Source: Clostridia bacterium
GTDB taxonomy: Bacteria; Bacillota; Clostridia; Lachnospirales; Anaerotignaceae
DNA length: 64,000 bases
NCBI GenBank assembly: GCA_022786605.1
Contig: JALFWW010000008.1
Coordinates: 35,092-99,091, forward strand
Direction of reading: 5' to 3'
Part shown: positions 1 to 9,090 of the stretch, piece after piece
How positions within the stretch are numbered: the first letter of the stretch is position 1
Layout of the letters: every line of letters starts with the position of its first letter
Made by a program: the position numbers and the translations under genes
Notes under the pieces: generated by a model
Told to the model about the DNA's origin: nothing
Database searches by the model: none
Seen by the model: the letters and a program-made list of their open reading frames with translations, nothing else

Positions 1-2796
1 AACCTGAAAAATATAGATTTGACCATTCCCAGAGATCAGCTGGTGGTCTTTACAGGGGTCAGCGGCTCCGGGAAAAGCTCCCTTGCCTTTGATACCCTTT
101 ACGCGGAAGGACAGCGCAGATATGTGGAATCTCTGTCCTCTTATGCCAGACAGTTTTTGGGACAGATGGAAAAGCCTGATGTGGATCAGATTGACGGGCT
201 TTCTCCGGCTATTTCCATTGACCAGAAAACAACTAGTCATAACCCTCGTTCCACAGTAGGTACTGTGACGGAGATTTATGACTATCTGCGTCTGCTGTAT
301 GCCAGAATCGGTGTGCCCCATTGCCCCAAATGCGGCAAGGAAATCAAAAAGCAGACCATTGACCAGATTGTGGACCGTGTGCTGGAACTGCCGGAACGGA
401 CAAAAATCCAGCTTCTTGCCCCTGTTGTTCGTGGCAGAAAAGGGGAACATGTGAAACTGTTGGAAGACGCGAAGAAAAGCGGCTATGTCCGTGTTCGTGC
501 GGATGGCATCATTTACGATTTATCAGAAGAGATCAAGCTGGAAAAGAATAAGAAACATACCATTGAAATCATTGTCGATCGTCTGGTGGTAAAAGAAGGC
601 ATCCAGAAACGTCTGACAGAATCTATCGAAACCGTTGCGGCATTGACAGGTGGGCTGTTGGTGGTGGATGTGAATCAGGGAGAGGATGAACTGGTATTCA
701 GCCAGAATTTCTCCTGTCCCGACTGCGGCATTGACCTCATGGAAATCGAGCCCAGACTCTTTTCCTTCAATAATCCCAGCGGCGCGTGTCCTACCTGTAC
801 CGGGCTGGGGATGCAGATGAAGTTTGATGAACAGCTCATTGTGCCAAACGATAGCCTTTCCATTGCAGGCGGCGCCATTGTGGCACCGGGGTATAATTCC
901 ATTTCCACAAAGGATACCATGACACGGGTGCTTTTCGATGCATTGGCGGAAGAATACGGATTTTCTTTGGATACACCTTTCCGTGAACTGCCAGAAGAAA
1001 TCAGGAAAATCATTTTCTATGGTACTGGCGGTAAAAAACTGCGAATCACATACACCAACTACCGTGGTACAGGTTCTTATGATTACGCCTTTGAGGGCAT
1101 CATTCCCAACTTGCAGCGACGTTACAGCGAAACTTCTGAAACCATGCGTGGGGAATATGAGGAATATATGACAAACATCGAATGTCCTTCCTGTCATGGC
1201 ATGCGTCTGCGTCCAGAAGTTCTCGCTATTACCGTAGGCGGAAAAAATATTTCTCAGGTCACAGAAATGTCTGTGGCGGATATTCAGAAATTTTTCCAGA
1301 ATCTTCAGCTCAGCGGCAGAGATGAAATGATCGCGGAACGGATTTTGAAAGAAATCCATGCCCGTATTGGTTTTTTGGTGGATGTAGGGTTGGAATACCT
1401 CACATTGTCCCGTGCGGCAGGGACCCTTTCCGGCGGGGAAGCCCAGAGAATTCGCCTTGCCACGCAGATCGGTTCCGGTCTGGTAGGTGTTGTGTATATT
1501 CTGGATGAACCCAGTATCGGTCTCCATCAGCGGGATAATGACAAATTGCTGAAAACATTGCAGCATTTGCGGGACATCGGAAATTCCCTGATTGTTGTGG
1601 AACATGACGAAGATACTATGTATGCGGCGGACTTTATTGTGGACGTAGGACCGGGTGCCGGAAAAGACGGCGGCAATATCATCTGTACCGGCGATGTGGA
1701 AGAAATCAAGGCATGTACAGAATCTTTGACTGGCGATTATCTCAGCGGCAGAAAGAAGATCGAAGTGCCGGAAAAACGCAGACCTGTTAATCCTGAAGCC
1801 ATGCTTCATATTGTGGGAGCGGCAGAAAATAACCTGAAACAGATCAATGTGGACATTCCCCTTGGGATTTTCACCTGCGTTACAGGTGTCAGCGGTTCCG
1901 GCAAAAGTTCTCTGGTGAACGAAATCCTCTATAAACGATTAGCGAGGGACTTGAATCGGGCGAAACTCCGCCCCGGCAACCATGCAGATATGAACGGACA
2001 GAATCAGCTGGATAAAGTCATCAATATCGATCAGTCTCCCATTGGGCGTACCCCTCGCAGCAATCCAGCGACCTATACAGGACTTTTTGATATGATCCGT
2101 GATGTGTTTGCCCAGACAACAGAAGCAAAAATGCGCGGGTATCAGAAAGGCAGATTCAGTTTTAACGTAAAAGGTGGCAGATGTGAAGCCTGCGCCGGAG
2201 ATGGTATCATCAAAATCGAAATGCACTTCCTGCCGGACATTTATGTGCCTTGTGAAGTATGTCATGGAAAACGGTACAACAGAGAAACACTGGAAGTGAA
2301 ATATAAGGGCAAGACCATTTCCGATGTACTGGAAATGACAGTGGAAGAAGCGCTGGAATTCTTTGAAAATATCCCCAGAATCAAAGGAAAATTACAGACA
2401 TTGTACGATGTAGGTCTTTCTTATGTGCAGCTGGGACAGTCATCCACGACCCTTTCCGGCGGGGAAGCCCAGCGGGTGAAATTGGCAACAGAACTGAGCA
2501 AGAAAAGCACAGGACGCACCATGTATATTTTGGATGAACCTACTACAGGGCTTCATATGGCGGATGTCCATAAACTGGTCCATATCCTCCAGCGGCTGGC
2601 AGAAGGAGGCAATACGGTGGTTGTTATCGAACATAATCTGGATGTGATCAAAACAGCGGATTATATCATCGACTTGGGACCAGAAGGCGGTACCGGCGGC
2701 GGTACCATTGTTGCCTGTGGTACACCAGAGGAGGTCTGTGGTGTGCCGGAATCCTACACAGGAAAATATTTGAAACCTATATTAGATAGAAAATGA
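1..2796 (+). CDS. uvrA: Excinuclease ABC subunit A (5' end cut by window edge)
   Basis: Damage-recognition ATPase of nucleotide excision repair; it loads UvrB onto lesions in the cytoplasm. The frame is open from base 1 (Asn-Leu-Lys-Asn), so only about ten N-terminal residues are missing. Both ABC modules are visible: Walker [10 protein letters not shown] near bases 52-80 and again near 1885-1912, and signature LSGGEAQR near 1427 and 2454, each followed by ILDEP. Zinc-binding cysteine pairs are seen (CPKCG near 322, CPDCG and CPTC near 716-800, CEAC and CEVCHG near 2188-2270). Length and domain order match full-length UvrA. uvrB would be expected upstream but is outside the window. A hairpin terminator follows the stop codon. 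Confidence 0.98.
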   Translation, partial: NLKNIDLTIPRDQLVVFTGVSGSGKSSLAFDTLYAEGQRRYVESLSSYARQFLGQMEKPDVDQIDGLSPAISIDQKTTSHNPRSTVGTVTEIYDYLRLLYARIGVPHCPKCGKEIKKQTIDQIVDRVLELPERTKIQLLAPVVRGRKGEHVKLLEDAKKSGYVRVRADGIIYDLSEEIKLEKNKKHTIEIIVDRLVVKEGIQKRLTESIETVAALTGGLLVVDVNQGEDELVFSQNFSCPDCGIDLMEIEPRLFSFNNPSGACPTCTGLGMQMKFDEQLIVPNDSLSIAGGAIVAPGYNSISTKDTMTRVLFDALAEEYGFSLDTPFRELPEEIRKIIFYGTGGKKLRITYTNYRGTGSYDYAFEGIIPNLQRRYSETSETMRGEYEEYMTNIECPSCHGMRLRPEVLAITVGGKNISQVTEMSVADIQKFFQNLQLSGRDEMIAERILKEIHARIGFLVDVGLEYLTLSRAAGTLSGGEAQRIRLATQIGSGLVGVVYILDEPSIGLHQRDNDKLLKTLQHLRDIGNSLIVVEHDEDTMYAADFIVDVGPGAGKDGGNIICTGDVEEIKACTESLTGDYLSGRKKIEVPEKRRPVNPEAMLHIVGAAENNLKQINVDIPLGIFTCVTGVSGSGKSSLVNEILYKRLARDLNRAKLRPGNHADMNGQNQLDKVINIDQSPIGRTPRSNPATYTGLFDMIRDVFAQTTEAKMRGYQKGRFSFNVKGGRCEACAGDGIIKIEMHFLPDIYVPCEVCHGKRYNRETLEVKYKGKTISDVLEMTVEEALEFFENIPRIKGKLQTLYDVGLSYVQLGQSSTTLSGGEAQRVKLATELSKKSTGRTMYILDEPTTGLHMADVHKLVHILQRLAEGGNTVVVIEHNLDVIKTADYIIDLGPEGGTGGGTIVACGTPEEVCGVPESYTGKYLKPILDRK

Positions 2797-2803
2797 AAAA
2801 AAG

Positions 2804-2840
2804 AAAATCCGATGTATTCGCGTTCATCGGATTTTCTGCT
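2804..2840 (+). terminator. Intrinsic terminator after uvrA
   Basis: An 11-bp perfect stem (AAAATCCGATG with CATCGGATTTT) and a 10-nt loop lie just past the uvrA stop. The downstream T-run is short and interrupted, so efficiency is uncertain. Confidence 0.7.
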
Positions 2841-2933
2841 GAATAAAAAAATTTTTTTGGTGAAAAAAACGATTTTTTGTTGGAAAATCAAGTTTTTTTC
2901 GTTTTGTGAAACCATCAAAAAATGCGGATGTTA

Positions 2934-2962
2934 TTGACAAATCCGTTGGTTATCAGTACCAT
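2934..2962 (+). promoter_or_regulatory. Sigma-A-type promoter
   Basis: TTGACA (2934-2939), a 17-bp spacer, then TACCAT (2957-2962). It lies about 40 bp upstream of the next start codon in an AT-rich gap after the uvrA terminator, so the downstream small gene probably has its own transcription start. Confidence 0.65.
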
Positions 2963-3000
2963 AGAAACAGATAGCTTTAGTAAAATTGCGGAGGAAGAAC

Positions 3001-3312
3001 ATGGCAAGAAAAGAACCTGTTTTGGATTTTGAACAGTCCAGAAAGAGGGTGGCTGATTATTTCGGCTGTGATGGAGATTTTTTTTTGAAACCTCTTTTGG
3101 ATCTGGAATGGGCGATTAAAGGAGATGAAGATTTTCATTTTCTTTCTTATTGGACAGCAGAAGGAAAGAAGATTGACGCTGTGATCGTGAAAAAGGGCGG
3201 CGAACCAATGATATATGAAACAAAAGACTATACCATGGTGGTGGCGATTGATTGTGTGAAGATCGGTTTTATTTTCCGTAACGGAAAACACATCACCAAT
3301 GGAGAAGAATGA
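3001..3312 (+). CDS. Hypothetical protein, 103 aa
   Basis: Not recognised. The ATG at 3001 is chosen over an upstream TTG because GGAGG ends 6 nt before it. The product is small, soluble and lysine/acid rich, with no signal peptide or membrane segment. A beta-rich middle (FHFLSYW, IDAVIVKKGG) and the hydrophobic stretch MVVAIDCVKIGFIF suggest a small single-domain fold. It sits alone behind its own promoter between uvrA and the SSB-like gene, which says little about function. Confidence 0.75.
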   Translation: MARKEPVLDFEQSRKRVADYFGCDGDFFLKPLLDLEWAIKGDEDFHFLSYWTAEGKKIDAVIVKKGGEPMIYETKDYTMVVAIDCVKIGFIFRNGKHITNGEE

Positions 3313-3483
3313 GAGAAGAAAAGATCGTTTCGCAAAAAAACGATAGAATGAGTTAGGAACAAGATGTTTTTCTGTTTTAACATACTTCTAAAGGCTTTTG
3401 TGCAAGCATAAAGTAAGTTACAGAAGAACAAATGCCGAAGTGTAAGCAAGTTGCTTTGGCACAGAAAAGGGGAGAAAATGCAA

Positions 3484-4158
3484 ATGAACAGTTTGCCTGA
3501 AAACAATTCCGTTGTCATTACGGGTGTGATTGTGGAAGATGGCGTATTCAGCCATGAAGTTTACGGTGAAGGCTTTTATACATTTAAAATTTCTTCGGAA
3601 CGACTCAGTGAAAATGCGGATATTCTGCCGATCACTGTGTCGGAGCGTTTATTGACGAATCAGGAAATCAAACGAGGAAAGAAAGTAAAGATCAAAGGAC
3701 AGCTCAGAAGTTATAACAATTATACGGGAAATCGCAGTCGATTGGTACTGACAATTTTTGTCAGAGACATTCAAGTGCTGGATGAGGAACAGATGCATAA
3801 CGAAAATGAGATCGTCCTGAATGGCTTTATCTGCAAGGCGCCCATTTATCGAAAAACGCCTTTTGGCAGAGAAATTTCCGATGTTTTGATTGCGGTAAAC
3901 CGTGCGTACAATAAGTCAGACTATATTCCTTGCATCACATGGGGACGGAACGCGAGATACATTTCTTCTCTGGAAGTGGGTACAGCCGTGAAAGTATGGG
4001 GACGTATCCAGAGCCGTGTGTATCAGAAGAAAAATGGCGATCAGATAGAAGAACGGATGGCTTATGAAGTATCCGTGTCTAAAATATCTCTGCATACAGA
4101 AGAAGATACGCTGCGTGAAAACACGACGGAGGAAACACAGGCTGATTTGGCAGAATAA
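3484..4158 (+). CDS. Single-stranded DNA-binding protein-like, tandem OB-fold
   Basis: About 224 aa with two SSB/OB-like halves: residues about 5-105 (VVITGVIVEDGVFSHEVYGEGFY and a basic KRGKKVKIKGQLRSYNNY) and about 110-205 (NEIVLNGFICKAP, PFGREISDVLIAVNRAYNKSDYIPCITWG, KVWGRIQSR). The second half has the classic SSB pattern of dimension-conserved ITWG and WGRIQSR. Double-OB SSB paralogues of this kind are seen in Clostridia; the DNA substrate is inferred. The start at 3484 has AAGGGGAG nine nt upstream; an in-frame ATG at 3478 lies only 3 nt from it. The C-terminus is acidic (EETQADLAE) but lacks the DDDIPF tip of housekeeping SSB. The corrinoid adenosyltransferase follows 12 bp later. Confidence 0.75.
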   Translation: MNSLPENNSVVITGVIVEDGVFSHEVYGEGFYTFKISSERLSENADILPITVSERLLTNQEIKRGKKVKIKGQLRSYNNYTGNRSRLVLTIFVRDIQVLDEEQMHNENEIVLNGFICKAPIYRKTPFGREISDVLIAVNRAYNKSDYIPCITWGRNARYISSLEVGTAVKVWGRIQSRVYQKKNGDQIEERMAYEVSVSKISLHTEEDTLRENTTEETQADLAE

Positions 4159-4170
4159 CAGGAGTGAACA

Positions 4171-4656
4171 ATGGTGAAAACAGGACAAATTGCAATTTAT
4201 TACGGCGCAGGCAGAGGCAAAACAAGTGTATCTCTGGGCAAAGGCATTCGTGCCCTTGGTGAAAACCTGCGGGTGGTTATGATCCAGTTTATGGATTATC
4301 ATAACAATCAGGAAATTGCATTACTGGAAAAACTGGAACCGGATTTTCGTATTTTCCATTTTGAAAAAGACCGGGGAGGTACGGAAATGACAGAAGAAAT
4401 TCGTAAAGAAATCGCTTCGGAAATACGAAATGCCTTTAACTTTACGAAAAAAATCCTGGATACAGGCGAATGTGACATGCTGATGCTGGATGGTATTTTG
4501 GAATGTGTGGAAGAAAATTATCTGTCTGAAGAAGAAGTGGCGGAAATGATGGAAAAGCGTCCAGATACCATGGACATGATTTTGACAGGTACCAGTCTGC
4601 CGCCATCCATTGCCCAGAAAGCAGACCGCATTTATCAGATTGTAACAGAAAAATAA
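4171..4656 (+). CDS. Cob(I)yrinic acid a,c-diamide adenosyltransferase family (CobO/BtuR-like)
   Basis: A 161-aa P-loop protein of the CobA/CobO/BtuR family, which transfers the 5'-deoxyadenosyl group of ATP to cob(I)alamin or its precursors. The nucleotide loop is GAGRGKTS at residues 12-19, a variant of the usual GNGKGKTT. Family hallmarks LGKGIRALGENLRVVMIQFM, MLMLDGILE (D/E segment) and ILTGTSLPP are in the expected order. The family C-terminus (HP...GI) is short here. RBS AGGAG lies 7 nt upstream. No other cobalamin genes are near, so it may serve salvage. It converges on dapB across a bidirectional terminator. Confidence 0.85.
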   Translation: MVKTGQIAIYYGAGRGKTSVSLGKGIRALGENLRVVMIQFMDYHNNQEIALLEKLEPDFRIFHFEKDRGGTEMTEEIRKEIASEIRNAFNFTKKILDTGECDMLMLDGILECVEENYLSEEEVAEMMEKRPDTMDMILTGTSLPPSIAQKADRIYQIVTEK

Positions 4657-4711
4657 ATCCCATTTCAATAAAAAAAGACTGTGCTTTTGGCACTGCTTCG
4701 TAAGAAAGTAA

Positions 4712-4755
4712 AAAAGCTGAAATCCTTTTCATACATAGGATTTCAGCTTTTCTAT
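4712..4755. terminator. Bidirectional terminator between cobO-like gene and dapB
   Basis: Fourteen-bp perfect stem: AAAAGCTGAAATCC (4712-4725) with its complement at 4738-4751. A-rich and T-rich flanks on the two sides allow use by both converging units. Confidence 0.85.
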
Positions 4756-4784
4756 TTACCGATGATGTTTTTTCTGGAATCTGT

Positions 4785-5537
4785 TTATGCCAGAACTTCT
4801 TTCATGGAGTACAGACCAGCAGGCTGTTCAGCCAGGAATTTCGCGGCTTTTACAGCGCCAACGGCAAACACTTCTCTGCTGGAAGCATGGTGGCTAAGGG
4901 TGATGACTTCATCACGTCCTGCGAAGATCACATCATGTTCCCCAACGATATTGCCGCCGCGGATGGCATGGATACCGATTTCTGTGCGTTCCCGTTTTTC
5001 CCGTTTCTGGGAACGGTCGTATACATAGTGGAATTTTTCATCCATAGCTGTATTGATGGCGTCAGCCAGTGCCATAGCGGTGCCACTGGGTGCGTCGATC
5101 TTCTGGTTATGATGTTTTTCTACGACTTCAATGTCAAAGTTTGCATCGTAAAGAATCTGTGCCGCACGCTGTACCAGATCCAGCAGCAAATTTACGCCGA
5201 TGGACATATTAGCGGATTTCAGAACAGCAACGCTTTTAGCGGTTTCTTCCAGTTTTGCCTGTGTTTCATCAGAAAGAGCGGTTGTGCAGACAACAACGGG
5301 AATCTGTTTTTCTTTGGCAAAGTCCAGCAGGGCAGGAACAGCTGTTGCTGTGGAAAAGTCGATGATAACGTCCGCGTCAACAGTACATTCCGCAGGGGAA
5401 GCGAATACAGGGAAATCCAGAGCGGGAACAGCAGGATCAATACCAGCAACAATCTGGCAATCTGGGTCATTTTTCACCAGGTCTGCTACAACATGACCCA
5501 TTTTGCCGCCGCAGCCGTGCATGATGATATTTACCAT
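4785..5537 (-). CDS. dapB: 4-hydroxy-tetrahydrodipicolinate reductase
   Basis: Reduces 4-hydroxy-tetrahydrodipicolinate to tetrahydrodipicolinate with NAD(P)H in lysine/meso-DAP synthesis; the pathway intermediate also feeds spore dipicolinate. At 250 aa it is of normal length. The Rossmann loop GCGGKMGHV is at residues 8-16, and the catalytic HHNQK at 142-146 is followed by the substrate loop DAPSGTA. RBS AAGGAGG precedes the ATG. It lies downstream of asd-dapA, but an intrinsic terminator ends only about 40 bp upstream of its start and no separate promoter is obvious, so expression probably depends on read-through. Confidence 0.97.
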   Translation of the reverse strand: MVNIIMHGCGGKMGHVVADLVKNDPDCQIVAGIDPAVPALDFPVFASPAECTVDADVIIDFSTATAVPALLDFAKEKQIPVVVCTTALSDETQAKLEETAKSVAVLKSANMSIGVNLLLDLVQRAAQILYDANFDIEVVEKHHNQKIDAPSGTAMALADAINTAMDEKFHYVYDRSQKREKRERTEIGIHAIRGGNIVGEHDVIFAGRDEVITLSHHASSREVFAVGAVKAAKFLAEQPAGLYSMKEVLA

Positions 5538-5579
5538 AAATCAAAAACCTCCTTCAAATAAGTCGAAACAACAATGTTT

Positions 5580-5619
5580 AAAAAGAAAGAGCCGGAACCT
5601 TTTTAGGGGTTTCCGGCTC
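5580..5619 (-). terminator. Intrinsic terminator between dapA and dapB
   Basis: On the minus strand GAGCCGGAA pairs with TTCCGGCTC (plus 5611-5619 and 5589-5597), extended by an inner CC/GG pair and followed by TTTCTTTTT. It is a strong canonical terminator inside what looks like one asd-dapA-dapB unit. Confidence 0.85.
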
Positions 5620-5688
5620 GATACAGTTTGGTACGGATGCCCTTACGGAATACATGTATTTTGCTGTTTCAACAGAAACAAATATGTC

Positions 5689-6573
5689 TTATTTCAGCAA
5701 ACCGTAGTTTTTCAGCGCGGTTCTCAGTGTTTCCAAGTTCTTTTCTTCCATGTCGCACAGAGGCATACGGCAAGGACCAACTTCGTAACCCATCAGATTC
5801 AGAGCTGCTTTTACAGGGATGGGGTTTACTTCGCAGAACAGGGCGTTGATCAGTTCAATGGCACCCAGCTGCAGTTTTGCAGCGCCTGCTATATCGCCAG
5901 CCATGAATTTTGCGACCATGTCATGAGTGTCTTTGGGAGCGACGTTGGACAGTACGGAGATAACGCCTTTTGCGCCCAGTGCCAGCATAGGAACGATCTG
6001 ATCATCATTGCCGCTGTAGATATCGAAGTCAGGACCGCACAGAGCAGCGATTTCCGCAATCTGGGAGAAGTTGCCGCTTGCTTCTTTGATAGCCACGATA
6101 TTTTTCACTTTGGACAGTTCATAAACAGTCTTAGGTGCGATGTTGCAGCCGGTACGACCAGGTACGTTATACAGGATAACGGGAATGGAGATGCTGTTTG
6201 CAACTGCGGTGTAGTGCAGGATCAGACCTTTCTGTGTTGCTTTGTTGTAGTAAGGTGTTACCAGCAGAACAGCGTCAGCACCTGCTTTTTCACAGCCCTG
6301 TGCCAGTTCGATGCAGTGAGCGGTATCGTTGCTGCCTGCGCCTGCGATAACAGGAACACGACCGTTCGCGACTTCTTTGGAGAAACGCACACATTCGATC
6401 TGCACTTCGTCAGACAGTGTGGATGCTTCCCCTGTTGTGCCGCAGATGATCAGCGCATCTGTTTCGTTGGCAATCTGGAATTCAATGAGTTCTTTCAGTT
6501 TATCAAAATTTACGCTGCCGTCAGCGTAGGTAGGGGTAACCAGTGCCACCCCAGCGCCTGTGAAAATAGACAT
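5689..6573 (-). CDS. dapA: 4-hydroxy-tetrahydrodipicolinate synthase
   Basis: Condenses pyruvate with aspartate semialdehyde in the first lysine-specific step. At 294 aa it is a class I TIM-barrel aldolase. The Schiff-base lysine is K163 in IVAIKEASG, the catalytic tyrosine Y135 in LYNVPGRT, and the GTTGE motif (45-49) carries the proton-relay threonine. The start is placed at 6573 because AAGGAGGT lies 7 nt upstream; a longer open frame reaches into the asd-dapA gap without a ribosome site. It follows asd at 40 bp and shares the lysine riboswitch leader. Confidence 0.97.
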   Translation of the reverse strand: MSIFTGAGVALVTPTYADGSVNFDKLKELIEFQIANETDALIICGTTGEASTLSDEVQIECVRFSKEVANGRVPVIAGAGSNDTAHCIELAQGCEKAGADAVLLVTPYYNKATQKGLILHYTAVANSISIPVILYNVPGRTGCNIAPKTVYELSKVKNIVAIKEASGNFSQIAEIAALCGPDFDIYSGNDDQIVPMLALGAKGVISVLSNVAPKDTHDMVAKFMAGDIAGAAKLQLGAIELINALFCEVNPIPVKAALNLMGYEVGPCRMPLCDMEEKNLETLRTALKNYGLLK

Positions 6574-6613
6574 AAGAATGACCTCCTTCAACTTCTTACA
6601 CAAATGATTTGAG

Positions 6614-7609
6614 TTACTGCATGTTTTTTACGATTTCTTCTGCAATCTGTACAGCGTTTGTTGCGGCGCCTTTTCTGATGTTGTCCGCTACAACCCAGAT
6701 GTTTACACCGCTTTCCACGCTTTCGTCACGACGTACACGACCGATGAATACTTCATCATGACCCGCAGCATCCACAGCCAGAGGATATTCGTTGGCTTCG
6801 GAATTGTTCTGCAGCACAACACCAGGTGCGTTTTTCAGTGTTTCCAGCAGTTCGTCCATTTCGAAAGGTTTTTCAAATTCAATGTTGATGGATTCACTGT
6901 GGCAGTCGAATACAGGCACACGAACGGTGGTCGCGGTTACGCGCATGTTGTCGTTATGCAGGATTTTTCTGGTTTCGTTTACCATTTTCATTTCTTCTTT
7001 TGTGTAGCCATTGTCCAAGAAGGAATCAATGTGAGGCAGGCAGTTGTTTGCGATGGGGTGAGGGAATTTTTTAGGAGCTTCCCCTTTCAGACCGTTTTCC
7101 AGATCTTTCCAGCCTGCAACACCTGCGCCGGATACTGCCTGATATGTGGAGTAAACCACACGTTTGATTTTGTATTTGTCATCCAGTGGTTTCAGGGCAA
7201 CTATTGCCTGGATTGTGGAGCAGTTAGGGTTGGCAATGATATTTTTGTGCCAAGCGATGTCCTCGGGATTTACTTCGGGAACAACCAGAGGCACTTCAGG
7301 GTCCATACGCCACTGGGAACTGTTGTCGATGACGATACAGCCGTGTGCCGCCGCAATGGGAGCGAATTTTTCGCTGGTGCCGCCACCTGCGGAGAACAGG
7401 GCGATGTCGATGGGTTTATCAAAAGAATGTTCTGTCAGTTCTTCTACTGTATATTCTTTGCCGTTGAAAGTCAGTTTGGAGCCAGCGGAACGGCTGGATG
7501 CCATTACATAGAAGTTTTCGATGGGCAGCTGTCTTTCTTCCAGAACTTTCAGGAATGTTCTGCCTACCATACCAGTTGCGCCTACAACAGCAAGATTGAT
7601 TTTTTTCAT
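6614..7609 (-). CDS. asd: Aspartate-semialdehyde dehydrogenase
   Basis: Converts aspartyl-4-phosphate to aspartate semialdehyde with NADPH, the branch point for lysine, DAP, threonine and methionine. At 331 aa it has the nucleotide loop GATGMVG (10-16), catalytic C130 in NPNCST and the acid-base histidine H237 in FDCHSES. The start at 7609 (MKKINLAVVG) matches the family and has GGAAGG upstream; the open frame continues 20 codons further without a ribosome site. It is first in asd-dapA-dapB, behind a lysine riboswitch. Confidence 0.97.
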   Translation of the reverse strand: MKKINLAVVGATGMVGRTFLKVLEERQLPIENFYVMASSRSAGSKLTFNGKEYTVEELTEHSFDKPIDIALFSAGGGTSEKFAPIAAAHGCIVIDNSSQWRMDPEVPLVVPEVNPEDIAWHKNIIANPNCSTIQAIVALKPLDDKYKIKRVVYSTYQAVSGAGVAGWKDLENGLKGEAPKKFPHPIANNCLPHIDSFLDNGYTKEEMKMVNETRKILHNDNMRVTATTVRVPVFDCHSESINIEFEKPFEMDELLETLKNAPGVVLQNNSEANEYPLAVDAAGHDEVFIGRVRRDESVESGVNIWVVADNIRKGAATNAVQIAEEIVKNMQ

Positions 7610-7667
7610 AATGATTGATACCTTCCTTCCCAGAAATACGTTTGTGCGAGAGATGATTTTTGGTAAC

Positions 7668-7691
7668 AAAAAAAGCCGGTCAGCGCCGACT
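7668..7691 (-). terminator. Riboswitch expression-platform terminator
   Basis: On the minus strand AGTCGG-CGCTGA-CCGGCT (one G-T wobble) is followed by seven Ts. It lies between the lysine aptamer and asd and is the better candidate for the ligand-controlled terminator. Confidence 0.75.
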
Positions 7692-7693
7692 GC

Positions 7694-7721
7694 AAAAAAC
7701 CATAGGAAATAAAACTATGGT
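7694..7721 (-). terminator. Second hairpin with T-tract in the lysine riboswitch leader
   Basis: On the minus strand ACCATAG pairs with CTATGGT (plus 7715-7721 and 7699-7705) around a 9-nt AT loop and is followed by TTTTT. It is weaker than the hairpin just downstream. It may be a pause or first terminator, or part of the anti-terminator. Confidence 0.55.
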
Positions 7722-7729
7722 AATTATCC

Positions 7730-7892
7730 AGTAGCGCTCCATTGGGAAACCCAATGACAGTCATACGGCTCTTAACCGCACAACCAGAGAAAGACAGATA
7801 AGGCTGTCTTTTTCTTCGGCATTTTCCCCTTTCGACGAGCCTCCTGTATCCCTTATGATATTGGCTCGGTTACTCTTGAAAAACGCACCTCT
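7730..7892 (-). promoter_or_regulatory. Lysine riboswitch (L box) aptamer
   Basis: Read on the minus strand, L-box landmarks occur in the right order: AGAGGTGCG (7892-7884), AAGAGTA, a GGGGAAAATGCCGAAG segment, the TGACTGTCATTGGG arm and closing GGAGCGCTACT (7740-7730). It lies downstream of a strong promoter and upstream of asd, with terminator hairpins between. Lysine binding is expected to favour termination and so repress asd-dapA. Confidence 0.95.
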
Positions 7893-7921
7893 ACTTTGCA
7901 TTTTTATGTACTTATGAAGTT

Positions 7922-7950
7922 AGTCTAACATCCAAATCCGATTCTGTCAA
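7922..7950 (-). promoter_or_regulatory. Promoter of the asd-dapA operon
   Basis: On the minus strand TTGACA (plus 7945-7950), a 17-bp spacer and TAGACT (plus 7922-7927) lie about 30 bp upstream of the lysine aptamer. Confidence 0.85.
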
Positions 7951-8045
7951 ACCTTTCCTGCATAATTTTTAAAATTATTTCAAGAATAAAAATCAGTACA
8001 ATAAAAAAGCCCATATTTCGGGGAAAACGGGAGGTTATAAAAATC

Positions 8046-8246
8046 ATGAAAAAAGAACTGACACCACAGCAGAAAGCTGATCTGCGTATGAAATACGAAA
8101 TCGCGGAGGAATTGGGTCTGTTGGATAAAATTTCAGAAGACGGCTGGAAAGGACTCACATCCAGAGAAAGCGGACGCATCGGCGGCATCATGGGAAAACG
8201 GAAGCGTGCCCAGCAAAAGGAAAAAGAGAAAAAGACAGATGAATAA
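8046..8246 (+). CDS. Small acid-soluble spore protein, alpha/beta type
   Basis: A 66-aa protein with the two conserved SASP blocks: MKYEIAEELGL (residues 15-25) and LTSRESGRIGGIMGKRKR (37-54), joined by a short DK-rich segment as in the clostridial subfamily. These proteins coat and protect spore DNA and supply amino acids at germination. The C-terminus is a lysine/glutamate tail. RBS GGGAGG lies 11 nt upstream. I could not identify a convincing sigma-G promoter. It is direct evidence for sporulation and is divergent from the lysine operon. Confidence 0.85.
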   Translation: MKKELTPQQKADLRMKYEIAEELGLLDKISEDGWKGLTSRESGRIGGIMGKRKRAQQKEKEKKTDE

Positions 8247-8256
8247 AGGGAAATAC

Positions 8257-8285
8257 TTGCTTTTCTATTTAGAAAACGGTATAAT
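8257..8285 (+). promoter_or_regulatory. Sigma-A-type promoter for methyltransferase-hslO-NUDIX
   Basis: TTGCTT (8257-8262), a 17-bp spacer and a perfect TATAAT (8280-8285), about 37 bp upstream of the methyltransferase start. Confidence 0.7.
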
Positions 8286-8321
8286 TTTAGATTATGGCAA
8301 CAAGGAAAGCGAGTGGAAACA

Positions 8322-9071
8322 ATGAACGCATATACAGACTTTGCCACAGTTTATGATTTATTCATGGAAGAAGTACCTTATGATCAGTGGCTTTCTTTTC
8401 TGGAGAAAATCTGGCAGAAGGAAGGTTTACAGCCGCAGGTCATTGCTGACCTTGGATGTGGGACAGGCAATCTGCTGGTGCCTTTGACAGCAAAAGGATA
8501 TCGCACCATGGGGGTAGACCTGTCTTTTGATATGCTCTGTCAGGCAGAAAAGAAACTGCGGGAAGCAGGACTTTCTTCTATATTATTAGAGCAGGATTTG
8601 ACAGAGGTTTCTCTGCCGGAGGCGGCAGACTGTATCATCAGCGTTTGCGACAGCCTGAACTATCTGACAGAAGATGGAGAACTTTCAGCGGCCTTTGCCT
8701 GCGTGAAAGATTCTTTGGGGCAGGGTGGTCTGTTTTTGTTCGATATGAATACAGAGTACAAATTCAGAGAAATCCTTGCCCAGAATACTTATGCCGTTAC
8801 AGAAGAAAACGCTGCTTATATCTGGGAAAATGATTATGACCCAGAAGAAAAAATCAATGCCTATGCGGTGAACTTCTTTATTGAAGGAAAAGACGGCAGG
8901 TACGAAAGAACAGAAGAAGTACATTATGAAAGAGCCTACAGTGTGGAAGAAATCAAAACCGCTTTGGCGGAAAATGGATTCACGCTGTTAGGCATGTATG
9001 ATGATTATACATGGGAAAGCCCCAAAGAAGATTGCCAGCGGATTGTGTTTGTGGCAAAAAGGGCAGAGTAA
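8322..9071 (+). CDS. Class I SAM-dependent methyltransferase
   Basis: A 249-aa Rossmann-fold methyltransferase: SAM loop IADLGCGTGNLL (residues about 42-53), acidic ribose-binding GVDLS (about 67-71) and post-II loop IISVCDSLNYL. The substrate is unknown; the sequence resembles the YdjH/UbiE-like small-molecule or protein methyltransferases often found beside hslO in Clostridia. ATG 8322 (MNAYTDFATVYD) fits the family start; an in-frame GTG at 8313 has a better-spaced AAGGA and cannot be excluded. It starts the operon with hslO 19 bp downstream. Confidence 0.85.
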   Translation: MNAYTDFATVYDLFMEEVPYDQWLSFLEKIWQKEGLQPQVIADLGCGTGNLLVPLTAKGYRTMGVDLSFDMLCQAEKKLREAGLSSILLEQDLTEVSLPEAADCIISVCDSLNYLTEDGELSAAFACVKDSLGQGGLFLFDMNTEYKFREILAQNTYAVTEENAAYIWENDYDPEEKINAYAVNFFIEGKDGRYERTEEVHYERAYSVEEIKTALAENGFTLLGMYDDYTWESPKEDCQRIVFVAKRAE

Positions 9072-9090
9072 GAAACGGAGGAAATACAAT

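Noticed and set aside
2841..2900. AT-rich stretch after uvrA as an origin or recombination site.
   Set aside because: Only homopolymer-like A/T runs; no DnaA boxes or defined repeats.
7960..8045. Sigma-G promoter for the SASP gene.
   Set aside because: Spore expression is expected, but no -35/-10 pair with correct spacing could be defended.
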